DNA of 64,000 bases, taken from the NCBI GenBank assembly GCA_027946365.1, contig JAPEUQ010000004.1, forward strand, positions 1,860,001 to 1,924,000. The letters are read 5' to 3'. Below, piece by piece: positions 10,923-22,787 of this stretch. The position numbers and the translations under genes were made by a program. Each line of letters begins with the position of its first letter. Position 1 is the first letter of the stretch. Under the pieces are notes generated by a model. The model worked only from the letters and a program-made list of their open reading frames with translations. It was not told the origin of the DNA and searched no databases. This stretch comes from Kalmusia sp. IMI 367209. Taxonomy: Eukaryota; Ascomycota; Dothideomycetes; Pleosporales; Didymosphaeriaceae.

Positions 10923-12275
10923 ATGCCTCGCCCCCCAGCACACCCGCGCCGTACTTACCTCCTTGCAACACTCGTCCTCTTCTCCACGTGCGGTCTCCTC
11001 ACAAACGCCGCATCTCTCAACAATCCCACCGACGTCGCAAGTACGTATGCCAAACACTCACTAATACCCACAACAAGCAAACAGGCTATACACGTCTGCT
11101 TACCATGCCACCGCCACCTTCCGCCTTCCATCTGGCTGACAATCCGCCCACAAACAGGCTCCCTCTACTACCGCCACGAAGCATGCAAAGCGCTCAACAG
11201 CTGCCCTCCCTCCCTGCAACAGCGCGCCCTCGACCGCGTGCCATGGAAGGACAAACCACGCACGAGGGCGCCGCGCACGCCCACGAACAAAACAACTCGA
11301 TAGGCGGCCTTCCTTCGGACAGCGAAGCCGGTTCGTCCTTTTTCTGACGCGCCATTCCGTTGAGCGCGCAACACTGACTGACGACGCTTAGTCATGCAGC
11401 AACATCGACCGGCTGCGCAGGAGAGCGCGAGCATCAACGAAGCGCAAGGTAAAAGCGCGAAGAGAGCTGTCATGGGCCTGGGTCTGCTGCCGCTGCCTAC
11501 CATCGAGTCGGTTATGGAGACGGGGCGCTTGGGCGGAGATGCTTCGGGGGGACTACAGGGGGCGTACAAGACGGTCGTGCGGGCGCCCAAGCCGCCGAGG
11601 TTGAGACGGAGAGAGGCGCTCGATGGGGAGTTGCTTGGGCGGGTGTTGCGGGAGGCCGCTCGGTTGCGCATTGATGACGGCGCGGTGGAGGAGAGAGGGA
11701 ATGCGGGTGCTGAGAGCGGAAGGCAGAGGTCGGAGGACGACGGATCGGATGTGTGGATGTACGGCTATGATGATGCTGTGGGAGGTACACTGGACCCTCG
11801 ACAAGATGCGCATTCTGTGTCCGGAGAGAGCCGCCGGGAAGATAGACTTTTCCTGGATTCACCTCTGGCGCGAGACGATGGGTCCGAGAACAATACTGCA
11901 TCACCATCACCTACGCTGTCGTTCCGTACTTCGGCTTCGACCCTGTCCGAAGAGGACTCATCCTCCACGACGTCGTCTCTAGAAAAGACCTCGAGATTCA
12001 GCCCGAGCGACGCCGAGACCATCATGTCAGCCAAATATCAGCGCCAATCCATCTCTTCGATTCCGCTTCTCGACCTTGGCGACACTCTCTTCGATAGCGA
12101 TGACGAAGACGAAATGGACTGGGACTGGAGCATGAATGGTGGGGAGATAGTGTATGGGGCGGCAGGGGTGGCTGTGAGTCCAAGGATGATGAGGGAAGAC
12201 ATGTGTTGTCGGTGTCAGTGTGGGAGGGGTTTGTACGTGATAGACGAAGAAGAGGAAGGTGAGGGGGTAATTTGA
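10923..12275 (+). CDS. Hypothetical protein with N-terminal signal or anchor, disordered
   Basis: Not recognised. Exons are 10923-11040, 11085-11330 and 11392-12275, totalling 1248 bases (415 residues), with introns of 44 and 61 bases. The N-terminus has a basic start (RPPAHPRRT) and a hydrophobic stretch (YLLATLVLFSTCGLL), then NAASL, which suits a signal peptide cut or a membrane anchor. The rest is low-complexity: a Pro-rich section (MPPPPSAF), a basic patch with PPRLRRRE, a Ser/Thr-rich acidic region (STLSEEDSSSTTSSLE), an acidic block (FDSDDEDEMDWDW), and a C-terminal cysteine cluster CCRCQCGRG before EEEEGEG. The exact splice frame supports a real gene. The donor of intron 2 (GTTCGT) is weak. 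The function is unknown; a small secreted or membrane-tethered disordered protein is the best description. Confidence 0.6.
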
Positions 12276-12804
12276 AGAGTTGTTTATTTATGAAATACTC
12301 GGCGCAAAGACATGAGGCGTTATGGTGTTTTTAGTTCTTGGGTCTTAGTTAGCGTTACTTGCTTGTGTAGGTGGTCTACTTTGACGAACTCGTTTCCCGA
12401 GGGCTATACTTAGGGCTGGCCAGCTATCATATAATAGCAGGACCAGATTCCGAAGACCTGTTGGGGATAGATGTACCCCAGGATGCATAATACGCACAAT
12501 GATAGCCCTCCAAATTTTTGTCCTGTAATTGTACCGATTATTCACTCATCCCGGACGCTACATATGTGTTGAGAGGATTTAGGCACAAAATCTGTCATGA
12601 TGTCATTTCCTATCTTCTATAAGATGCCAATGTGCAATCGTGAAAAAGGGCATATCCAGAATCCAGACACCAAGAGCCCGTATTCGTTTTGTGGCGGGTT
12701 CTGTCCATCCACTTAACGCCCGCTAATCAAATTCCATCGTCGATCATGCTCAGCATCTCAGCCGAACTTCTCAGTATGGCCTCATGCTATCCCAGGCAAC
12801 GTCC
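12276..12804. other. Convergent 3' intergenic region
   Basis: 3' flanks of two genes facing each other. Nothing further is seen. Confidence 0.5.
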
Positions 12805-13385
12805 CTATTTCTTCTTGTTCGGGAACTTCGGCTGCCCGATTTTGTCACCCCTCCCCTTAGGATGACATTCAACACCCGCTCCATAGTGCCGAGCAGTTTC
12901 TGATCGGGTGTTGCGGTGCCGCGTTCGAAGTCTGCGATGATGTTCGGCGTAGAATTGCACTTGGTAGCGAGATCCTTCTGCGTCATGGTGGTGCCCTTGT
13001 CGTTCTTGGCCTCGGAGCGAGCTTTGGAGATGGCCTGGCCGACGACGATGCCTACGGTCTTGGGCTTGATGATGTCGTCTGAGCGGTCGACTTTGGTAAG
13101 GCGCTGACCTTCCGAGGAAGAGCCCTAGCATGATGTTAGTGTGTGTCGTATGAGGGTGGGGCCATGACGTCGCTGCAGGGCTTGCGAAGAGCGAAGTAGA
13201 TACGGAAAGAGGGGGTCACGTACAGCATTAGCAGTAGAGAACTTCTTCTCCGTAGCGACGATGCCACCACTCCGCTGTGCTGCGTTGAGGGCGCTCTTGC
13301 CCTTCACAACCGTTTCGCGGGGTCCAGCCGCGCCGCCGCGAGTGCGGGAGCCAATCTTGGTAACAGTGTCCCAGTCGTCACTCAT
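12805..13385 (-). CDS. MBF1: Multiprotein-bridging factor 1; -1 frame break near the end
   Basis: Exon 1 is 13385-13224 and exon 2 is 13124-12805, with a 99-base intron (13125-13223). The protein starts [14 protein letters not shown], as in other fungal Mbf1. It has the N-terminal MBF1 region and then a helix-turn-helix domain ([20 protein letters not shown], then [12 protein letters not shown]). Mbf1 links bZIP activators such as Gcn4 to TBP and also helps ribosomes keep frame after collisions. After LNVILRG the frame runs on without the family ending; the expected [13 protein letters not shown] ending lies in the -1 frame. One base is missing, or two are extra, at the GGGAGGGG stretch about 12852-12862. 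With one base added the gene is 160 residues. Alternatives are a consensus error, a real mutation, or recoding. No intron of plausible size fixes it. Confidence 0.9.
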
Positions 13386-14107
13386 TTTTCTGATGGTTGA
13401 GGTGGTTGGTCTCGGTAGGTTTCAAGCGTTCGGGTGTGTAGCGTGCGTGAGGGGATTGTACGAGCTGAGATGGTGGGGTGCTCGGTCTTGTATACTAGAG
13501 GTCGGTTGTTGATGGTTGCCGGTAGTGGTTTGTCTACTGTTCGGGTAGCGGGGTGTGAATGTCTCTGGAGATTAGGATGGAAGTTGAAGAATGCTGAGCT
13601 GGCGGCGGCCGTTTTTGTAGGGGAGGAAGGCGTTGGCGGGCTGTGAGTCGAAGTGCGGCGATGAGCGCTAAACCCGAACAAGAAGCGGTTCGAGAACCAT
13701 CTGTCACTGAGCCTCAGTGAGCCCTTTCGCCGCCCTTCCCCGACTCAATACTAGATCAACTCATTATTGTTCACACGATCCTCAAATATAACCCTTGGCT
13801 ATCATATTGAGCACACGAATTACTTATAAATATTGTCATTGATTCCAGGTACTATTCCAGGTCAGAGGGCCCGACGTCCTCATCCTAGGCCAAACAAAAT
13901 CAAAACGCAGCCATCATCTTTCCCCACCTAAGCAACCAGAATAATCCACTTTAACACTGCTACCCTCAAAACAGCCTTTCGTCGACTTCCCCGAACGCTG
14001 ACAGACGCAGTGGTATCAACACGATGTTCAAATGAGTGCAGGAGAGGTACGGTCTAGCGTCTAATGCTGATCGTGCATCGTAAATCGTCAAGTCTTAGCT
14101 CAGACTT
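13386..14107. other. Intergenic, MBF1 upstream / trehalase 3' flank
   Basis: No gene is recognised. The part next to MBF1 is its promoter and leader; the rest is the 3' flank of the trehalase gene. Confidence 0.5.
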
Positions 14108-16518
14108 TTAATACAACCCGAGATCGTTCATGGCCTGCTCGAAAGTATCCCATGTGGTGAGGGCACCGAGGGCTCGCCTCATGTGTGCGCTGACAAGAGT
14201 AAGGCCATAGATGTAACTCGCATTGACCCAGCCGAATCTATTGATGTTTTAGCCTCGGACATATCGCTTTAAGAAACAATGACTTACCCTTCTCGAGGAA
14301 CTCCTTTGAAGTCGCTGCCTTGGTTGCCATATTCCGCCTCGACTCTGTGAGGATCTATAGGCCGCGTGACATCGTACTTTTCCACCACCACACCGTTGAA
14401 ATCAACGAAAGCCTTGGTGACCATGTAGAGCCAGCGATAGGCCAGTCTCTGGGCCTCAGCGTCGTACCCATATCGCTGCAATCCAACCCACGCGAGAATC
14501 TGTTGCGGTGCCCATCCGAAAGGATAATCCCACTGTCGATTGGGCCTGTCGAGTCCGACTTTTCCCCGAGACTTCTCAGTCCCTGAGACTAAGCCTCCGA
14601 ATACTTCGAATTTTGGTAATGCTCGTGTGACCAATAGATTGGCTTGTCGGGGGGGTGGCTAAACCGGACCACATGGGCCAGAAAGTCGTGGCACTTTCGT
14701 AGCCGGTTCGTTGCTCCGTTACTGTGTTATAGTCGAAGTACATGCCGGCTTCTTCATCCCATAAATACTTGTCAACGAGCTTGCGACGGTTCCTAGCGCG
14801 ACGCTCCCAGGCTCCCGATGTCTCGACTTGACCTGGTGTCATCCCAACGCCGCAGAACTCTTTGGGAATTGGCAGCTTGTCGCCGAAAAAGTTGCGGATA
14901 CAGCGGCCGATATCGACTTCGTATTTGTATAGCAGGGAATTGATGTCAACGCAAGCCAGATCCGCAGCGACCCCTTCCAAGCGATAAGAGGTGTCGTGAC
15001 CGGACTCGCGTACTGCACGATCGTGAAGGAAATAATTGTCTAGTTCCGGCTCCTCCACCCTTCGGTGGTTGTATGCATCGACAAACTCTTCAAATGTCAT
15101 ATTGTGTTTCTTAGCATATGGCATCAGAACATGGACGAAATGGCTGGCCTCCGTCTCCGGAGGGACTCCAAAGCCTCCTGGACGATACCGTGACAAGCCA
15201 GTCTTTCTGTCCAGTCGGGGGTCAGCCATCCATACGGTGAAATATTCCTTGATGGCTGCCAGTATAGCTTCCCGGAGGAAATCAAGTGCATCCGGCTCGT
15301 GCTTGATCCGTTCGAAGACTCGCAAAGCCATATCCGTAAGGAAAGGTGGCTGTGATCGACAAAGATAGTAAGTCCGGTTGGCGTTGAGGATTTTGCCATA
15401 GTGCTTGATGCAGAAACAAAAATGCGTCACCATGGATTTAACAAGTTCAGGCCGGTCATTGATCAGTAAACCGAGCGATTCCATGTAGCTATCCCAGCCA
15501 TAAAGCTCGTTGAACCGGCCACCGGGGACCACGAACGGAAGACCTCGCAAGTCCTCCTTTTTCGTGACGGGGTCTATCCACTTCTCCATGGCGATAGCAA
15601 GTAAGCCCGGGGCCTTATTCAGATCTCGTACAAATTCATCGTTGTCGCAATCTTTTGGGAGCGGCACAACGTCCAAGCGTATGTCGGGATGTTCTTCGGC
15701 GATACGCCTGTAGTACGCAAGCTGCTCGGGGGCACCTTCTGGGACGTATATGCGCGGACGTGGGTCTTCAGTCCAGTCCTTTGGGTCACGGCCCACTTTC
15801 TCAATGTTGGAACCATCGATTCTTCGCGTCAACCCATCCCAAAACGAATATTGGATCAACCTTGAAAGCCGATTCACCGGATTCTCATTTAGGCGAGCTT
15901 CGTCAAGCACAATGGTCTTGCGGCCATAATCTTGAGCAAGCGTAAGTTCCTGCAGGAGGTTGGAAAGCATGTAGGTGCCCCGCACATCGAACTTGTTGTG
16001 GGCATTGGAAGCGAGTGTTCCGAGGGAAAGAACCTGAACGTGGTTAGCTAGGAGCTTCTCGTGCCAGCCGGAAATCATGCCTTTGGGCCCTTGTCATCTA
16101 TGGTAATCTGGTAGTTTCCATCGCTGTCCTCGCGGGAGAGAAGCGTCTTGAGAGTAGGTTCCACCTGGACGAGAAATCGCCGAGGTTGAATGGAAACCTC
16201 ATCTGTATACTGTCAGCGGCCTCTCCAGACGGGGCGAGGTGCCTAGGTATATGTATGTACCATGACTGATGCGCCGTCCTGGGAAGTTGCTGTCGCCTAT
16301 GGTTGCATTGCGACCACCTGAAGCGTGGGTATCTACGACCTGCCGTGTCTGTCAGCCTCGGAGCGCCAATCGGAGGGCGGGGCTGCATTGCTCACTGCAG
16401 AGTAAGTTCGCGCGCGAGCATGCTTCCGGTCATGGGATTCGCCGTAGTAAATGTGCGGTGCGGCGTAGGGGTCAAGAACTGTGGATGAACGTCGGGGCTT
16501 CAAAGATTGCGAGCTCAT
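14108..16518 (-). CDS. NTH1: Neutral trehalase (GH37); +1 frame break in a C7 run
   Basis: Exons are 16518-16396, 16339-16261, 16202-16081, 16033-14288 and 14237-14108. The frame needs removal of one base in the seven-C run (plus-strand G7, 14649-14655) so that SGLATP continues into [15 protein letters not shown]. This gives 732 residues. It hydrolyses cytosolic trehalose to two glucoses. Both GH37 signatures are present: [14 protein letters not shown] and [10 protein letters not shown]. The N-terminal regulatory part has two protein kinase A-type sites (RRSS at 9-12, RRIS at 63-66) and the Ca2+-binding-like loop [12 protein letters not shown] (93-104), so control by PKA and calcium as in the yeast enzyme is likely. 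Intron 3 (16034-16080) starts with GC (AAG|GCATGA), ends CAG and has a CTAAC branch site. The C-terminus [11 protein letters not shown]...AMNDLGLY is complete. Confidence 0.93.
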
Positions 16519-17620
16519 GCTACGGAGGACGGCAATTGGGTTGCGGGCGTGCGACTCAAGTAGGTGGTGTAAACGGCGGGAGTTATGTTGATATACAAGG
16601 GAAGGATGATTGCTGCAATGCTACTGGTGACGATGGTCAGCTCGAAGCTCAGATACGGCGGGGGCGGGGCAGACGTGGTTTGAACGGCAACATGCGAAGG
16701 GAGGGCAAAGAAAAAGAGAAGACTGACGGGAGAGGCGAAGAAGGCGAGCGGTTAGGTAGCAGAGAAGCGTGTGAAGGGCAATGTGGGTGTGGGTGTGGGT
16801 GTGAATGTACACAGCAGGTCACGTAGAGCGAGAATGCGGCGCCGGAGAAGAAAATGCACGGGTGACGCGCCGTTGCAGGACTGACACCGTCGGCCGGCAG
16901 CGTCAACCTGTGGGTCGTCACAAGGCAGGAGCCGTCAGAGAAAGGCGGTAAGGAGATGGCGGGCGTGTTGCATCTGCGATGGACGGCTATGGTACGGCAG
17001 CTGTGCGTGGGCGTGGCGGCGTCGGTCAGGGTCTCATGCGGCTCGATCAACCTTCCCAGTGCTTCCCTCCCATGGATGGTCGATGGTGAAGCTCGCCGCA
17101 GCCGGCCGGAGCTTTTTAAGACGGCCCCGCTAACGCTCAGTCTCTTCCTGCCATTGCGTCACTCGGCCTGGATGCGCGCGCCTTTGGCAGCTTTGTCGTG
17201 AGCTTGTCCACGCTTCATCACACAAGCCAAGACCGTTGCTTGTCGGGGCCTGTCGCCGCCCGCGTGCTGACTGGCTCGCTTTTCGGGTCATGTGCTGAGC
17301 CCCTGCCGTCGCGCCTTCCCCCATTCGTCCGTCACGAAGATCGCCACCCATCCCACTCCATCCCACGCCCACCGCTCCTTGTTCGGCGGGCGAGGCCTGC
17401 GCTGGCGGGGCATCTCATACAGGAAGAGGTCGCGTGTGGACCGTTGTGCACTGCTGCTGTGGACGCCATTTACCATTCGCTATTATTATTTTTATTATAC
17501 ACTATGAAAACCGTTGAGCCAGGGAGATGCGTACAGAAGGAGTACAGTCATGAATCAAGTCCGATCCGAGGGCGAGGAAAAGCAGACGCCCGCGTCGCTG
17601 GAGGAGGAAGTCGCGCCCGG
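16519..17620. other. Intergenic, trehalase promoter
   Basis: Upstream of the trehalase gene and downstream of the hypothetical gene at 17621. It contains a short GGTGTG-type tandem run at about 16784-16801. GC-rich reading frames occur on both strands without family features and are taken as noise. Confidence 0.4.
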
Positions 17621-18160
17621 TCAGCTCCTCGACGCCTGGGCAGGTGGGGCGCCTTTCTGTGCTCTCTTCACTCCCCTCGTCTTGTCCATCGTATTCCGCC
17701 TCCGCATCCTCGACCGTCTCCAATTGCGTGTCACCGCTTCTTTCCTGTCCTGCACCTCCGATTCGAGAAACCTTTCTCTCGACACGGAAAGCGTATCTGA
17801 AGATGCCCGGAGGCTCCCCACGCTCATCACTTCGTCTGGCCGGCTGTCTCCACTCAGCTCCGACGCCAGCTCACTCGCATCAAGCGTCTCCCAATCTCCT
17901 GCTGCGGCAGTCGTCTCTCGCAGCGCCTCCTCGCCTCTCCGTGGGGACGCGCACTGTCTCGCAATCAACCGATCCATTGGCGTGGACAGCGATGCGAGAT
18001 TGCCCGAATACAACTTCAGCGCGTCCAGTGATGCCTTTCGTCGAGCCTTCATGTCCATGTCTTGTGGCGACAACCCCGCGTACGAGAACCCTAACGCGTC
18101 GTCGGGTCTTTGGTGGTCGCGAGTGGCATCGTATTCTGCACGTGATTGTGTCGCCCGCAT
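17621..18160 (-). CDS. Hypothetical protein, 179 residues
   Basis: Not recognised. A single uninterrupted frame begins at the ATG at 18160 (MRATQSRAEYDATRD). The translation looks like a natural soluble protein, mostly helical and charged: RRKASLDALKLYSG, SELASELSGDSRPDE, then DTLSVSRERFLESEV, then a strongly basic end (RNWRRSRMRRRN...KRAQKG) that could be a nuclear or nucleic-acid-binding tail. Two plus-strand frames overlap it, but their translations are Ser/Cys/Pro-rich as expected for antisense noise. The RRKAS sequence fits a protein kinase A site. Upstream exons cannot be excluded. Confidence 0.5.
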   Translation of the reverse strand: MRATQSRAEYDATRDHQRPDDALGFSYAGLSPQDMDMKARRKASLDALKLYSGNLASLSTPMDRLIARQCASPRRGEEALRETTAAAGDWETLDASELASELSGDSRPDEVMSVGSLRASSDTLSVSRERFLESEVQDRKEAVTRNWRRSRMRRRNTMDKTRGVKRAQKGAPPAQASRS

Positions 18161-21100
18161 ATGATCGATGGGAAAGTATGGCTTCTGTACATTTTCAAAT
18201 CAACACTACCTTCAACATTGCAGCGAAACCGGGCAAACGCACCTTGGGATAAGCGGCAGTGTGTACCCGCAGGTTGTGCTCGGACAATCTACTTCTTCGT
18301 ATGTTGGCCATCTCGGCCTGCCTCGACCTGGGCAGGCGTTGTTCTTTCTGGTTCTCGTCCATGGCGAGTTCGATCTGCCTCTGTCAGACGTGGCCCGCAT
18401 GAGAAAGTAGCTATATCTCACCTTGGTATTACTCTGAGAGAGGTTTCACAGTGTTATCTCGGCACCAGAACGGGGAAGGTATGTTTTCGTGAGTCGCTCC
18501 GAGGTCTGGTCCAAGGTATTGACTGACAGGAACACCATTCATATAGAAGATCGTGCGGAATAACAAATATATCTACAGCTGGCTTCTGCCATCCCTGCCC
18601 ATCGTCTTCTCCCAGGGCGCGCAAAACGAATGCGAGGAGATCTACCACCTAAGCGGTAATCATCATGCCGAACGCACTTACCACGCGACGCCATGAGACG
18701 TGCATGATCGTGATAGGAAGGACCCACTTCGACCCTGCTTGACGAAATGTGAAAGAGTGATCAGCCCCGCATCTCATCTCACAGTCGTGGTCATGGTTCG
18801 CCTCCAGGTCAGTGCGTCTGGGGCTGGCTGAGAAAAGCAAAACCCGCCAATCCGATGCCATCACGAAAGCGACCTGAACTCCCCAACAAGGGCCTGAAAC
18901 ATACAGCTGTTCGACATGTGCTGTCTTCATTTATCTAGAGCGTTCTATCCATTGATTTGCCCCAGCAATAGATGACGAAGAGAGACAAGAGCGTGATGAT
19001 GATGGTGATGATGGTCGTTTGAGATGCCTCTTGATGAAGCGCTTCAAGCGCTCAACGCATCCTTCGATCAACTTTCTGACGCGGAGATAATAGAGCTAGC
19101 GCAATACTGCTCGATGCGAACATGGTGGTTCGCACCCAAGAACTAAGGTTTACCGGAAATATCTAGGCTTCGGCGATCAACTTGGGAAGCAGCGCACAAC
19201 ACGGACCTACCGCCACGGAACCTTTGATCGACTTCCCTTTCCGGCGCCACATAGAGCAATGACTTTTAGCCGGTCCCTGAGAGGTGTTCACTGCGGGCCT
19301 TAGCGTAATTCAACCCTCCTGATCGGTCACGAAACAAGGCCTACTCGTTATCTAGCGTGTATCGTCTACAGAGCTGATACATCTTCGCTGATCGAAAGTC
19401 TGCACATGATAAACACATGACGGATCCATTGGGACGGCTTCACGGCTCTATCGTCTAGTGGTGCTTTGCTTTTGCAATTGGCTTTCAAAAAAGCAGTCAA
19501 AATCAGAGCCGCATCTTTGGGTGTTCCGAAAGAGCGGTCGTTGGGCTCAGATCGGGCATGAACCATTGCACTGGGTCCAGAATCGGTGAATGTGGCCTGT
19601 GGAACGCTCATGGGGCCGCAAAAAAGCAAACAATGGAACGAGTCCGTTCAGCAGCATGTCGCAGGTCACAATGTCTTGCCTTGTTCTGACTGCTGATACA
19701 GACGCATGGGCGGATCTACCCCTGAAATAGCCAGCTGCCTGTGCTCTGGAACAAGGCTTTTGCCGTCCATGGCCAAGAGCGACTGCCAAATTCATGATAC
19801 ATTTTCAGACCTCAGTCACAGCATGAACATCACTTCTAAAGCCTCGTCTTTTTCAGGGTGAAGAGATATGCCACCTGCCACGACCGCTCTGACTATTTCG
19901 AGCTAACTATTTCGAGGCTCAGCCTTATCTTCAGCTGTCAGATCAACGCCCTAGACGTACCCCAGCAAATCTAACATCTTTCCATTCGCTGGATGATCCC
20001 GAGAATCCTACCACAACTGCGATTGCAAGCCTCTAAATTTACTTCCGCTCCTTGTTCATCGTCAATTTCCCGTCTTTCGGTCGCACCGATGATGTGAGCA
20101 GGATTCTCCAATACCACGGCTCTGGTACGAGGTACCTGCAGGCTGCGCTTCACGGGCTCTATCGTTCAAGCGGAATACGAGCTAAAGGCATGATCTTGTC
20201 GCCATCAGATAGATTATGTTGCTCAATCTTCCCGCCGCTTTGGTGGTTTGGTACAGGCCCCTATGGCAGAACGCACTCATGAGGGCAATTCGTGCGAGAA
20301 GTTGAGGCTGGTAATTTCCTAACCACATGCACTAGGTGTGCTATTCTAGGTGCTGCCTTGCGATGGGAACTCTCCTCCCTGTCACAACGAACTCCGCTGT
20401 TCGCCGACCTTCGTCAAACTAAATCCGTCGTGGGAATAGTACGTGAGAGGTGGTGGCCTAATCATTGATATGAACTGTGATCATCGAACTTTTTCCACAA
20501 TTATATTTCCAGGCAATCCCAGAGGGAGAGCGATATCCACTCATTACTCGCACTATGCATAGCACCTCAGCTACGGTTGGTCACACAGATATACAGTTAC
20601 GAATAGTGATACAGGAACAAGACGAGGCCACCAACCAGAGGCACAACGAGAGCTCGTTCTTCTAGCTGTCAGCATGCAAGGCACAATCACGCGCACGTAC
20701 GTGTAGCATTTAAAGATCTACAACACTCGACAAGCCGGCCTCTCAAATCAATACTGTCTGATGAGAAACATGCTCTCTTTGTCCTAGTTCCTTGGTCATT
20801 GATCGAATCACAGCGTACTGTGTTTGTAATCAAGGACGCAATACTTGTAAATATAACAATTTGGCCAATGCGATGAGCACGCGTCATCATATCGCGCCAA
20901 TTCATATCTGTTATGTCGATGTACGACCTTTCCATTGTCATGATGATCAGGGGTGGTGCGAACCGTAAATGACCTCACGCTACGTCCACCAACAAATCGA
21001 TCTCCAATACAATAGCGCAATCAATTATTTTGTTGATATCTATATGCTAAGACACGCTCGCCCTGATCTTATGGTGTGAAATCGAGTGATATACGTAGAT

Positions 21101-22485
21101 AGACCATCAATTTCATGAAATAATATAACGCGTGTACGATCTGAAGCTTGGAGCGAGTTGCGCACCATTTGCTCTCAGCGATTTTACCAAAATGCCCGGT
21201 ACATGGATCTCTGTATTTAAACAGGACGGTGGAATGGATTCACGCCCGGTGCGACGCTTTAACTTCAATGACCTCATGGTTCATCAGCAGACCCATGGGC
21301 ATGTTCATGACGCTCGAGAAGCGATTTACTAAGGAGCTTCACTGTGGCTCCTGCTCGGACCCGGCTGACAAAGGGAGTGATTTCCCTCCGCAAAAGGACA
21401 AGTCCCTAGCAAGGGAAATGGAGACTTGGAGAAATCAAAGTTCGTTAGTTTATTGGCCTCTATCAATGATGATCCTTCTCATGTGGCCCTTAAGATAGGC
21501 GTGGCTAATTTTGAACTCGGATGAGGAATTGGCTAGTGGACACTTTCGGCCTGGGGAGTGCACAACAGATGTCTCGTCAATCTTCATCAACCAATCGCCA
21601 CAGTCGGTCAGCCACGAGTGCGAATGACATATGACACACCACTTTCACTGTGGAGCCTCTGCCTTTACTGCCAACCCGTTTTGATGCTGTCTTCCCTTTA
21701 CTAGCGGTGCCAGCTCCTATTATGCGCGGGCCTAATAATTCAATCCGCCAGAACAAGGCAGCAGCTATTCAGGATATCAAAAGAATGCGATTGACCATAT
21801 ATACTGGCTCTGAACCTGCTTATTCCGAAGACTGAGAGGAGAAATAGTCGCACAACAACGCTTCTTCAGATTCTCAATTGTGTACGACAGACTAAGCCAT
21901 CGTCATCTACCCTGTCGCTTAAAGACGCGACAGAGGAAAGATTCAAAGCGGCTACACACGGTGTCACAGCAGACTTGTTTCGGTGTTTGGAATCCGCGGG
22001 TGCGCAAGCTAGCGTTTATTCTACAGGATACGTCCGCATGGAGCAGAGTCGCCACCTTGACGCCGAATAGAATCATCCCGGGTACTCACATCAAAGACGG
22101 TAACACATTAGTAGGCAGGAAGGACAGCGTTCACCCCGGAATTCAAACCTTTTCAACGGTTGTTCTCTTTTGAATTCGAAGATGCAGCTGATCCAGGCAA
22201 ATATGTTGCTCCTTCTTCATCAGCGGAACAGAAACTAACCTTCTACGACACCGACAACACGCCGCATTCCTTCTATCGATCCATCGCCCCACAAGAAAAA
22301 AAAAACCCCCACCGCAGACAAACACACAAGCATCGGCATCCTCCCTTCCTGCAGGTAGCAGCAAGTGGCGCGACAAGCAACCCCAGCTCCAAGAGGGATC
22401 GCACGAATCCAACTCCGTAGACGGGCCAGCAAACGGACAGCCATGCCAACCAGCCACAAGACCTAGCGCAACGCATCTCCCGCAT
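18161..22485. other. Gene-poor stretch, 4.3 kb
   Basis: No convincing gene on either strand; the longest frames are under about 120 codons and have no family features. Base composition is mixed and not RIP-like. A short GATGATGATGGTGATGATGG repeat occurs near 18993. It could hold non-coding RNA or very small genes, but nothing supports this. Confidence 0.4.
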
Positions 22486-22787
22486 ATGTCCGCTCGTACC
22501 GTCCCTCTGGTAACTGACGCGACCCCCCACGACCGTTTGCTTGGGATCCTCGACGCCTTCCCGTCCACCACCCCATAGGTACCCCCGCCGCCCGAAACCC
22601 AAGGCTCTACTCCATGCGCAGGCGCGGACCCCTCGGGGAAATCAAGCTCCTGGAGCACGGCCTCGCCGGATCGCTTTCCGCGCTGCGTGGCCGGGGAATC
22701 ATGGTGATCCTGGATGTGCTCGAGGTGAGTCTCGAGTGGCGGCGGGAAAGGTCAATGTGGAGCAGCCAAGGACGCGTGCGAGCGTGA
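22486..22787 (+). CDS. Possible small protein gene, frame broken at a C4 run
   Basis: Not recognised. From the ATG at 22486 the frame reads like protein (MSARTVPLVTDATPHDRLLG, then ILDAFPSTTP) and then stops at 22576. In the -1 frame it continues without a stop through GTPAARNPRLYSMRRRG, PLGEIKLLEHGLAGSLSALR and GRGIMVILDVLE to 22787. One extra C in the CCCC run at 22571-22574 would join the two, giving about 100 residues. A GTGAGT donor at 22725 may start an intron, with further exons not found. The same kind of defect occurs in conserved genes here, which makes the join more believable. No homologue comes to mind. Confidence 0.3.

Noticed and set aside
17198..18252. Plus-strand frames of about 200 codons over the hypothetical gene at 17621-18160
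   Set aside because: The minus-strand translation has balanced charged/helical composition, while the plus-strand ones look like antisense Ser/Cys/Pro text.
19444..19510. tRNA-like segment with GGCTCT/AGAGCC ends and a TCGTCTAGTGG A-box-like stretch
   Set aside because: No B-box (GGTTCGA-type) and no T-arm; the pairing of the ends alone is likely chance.
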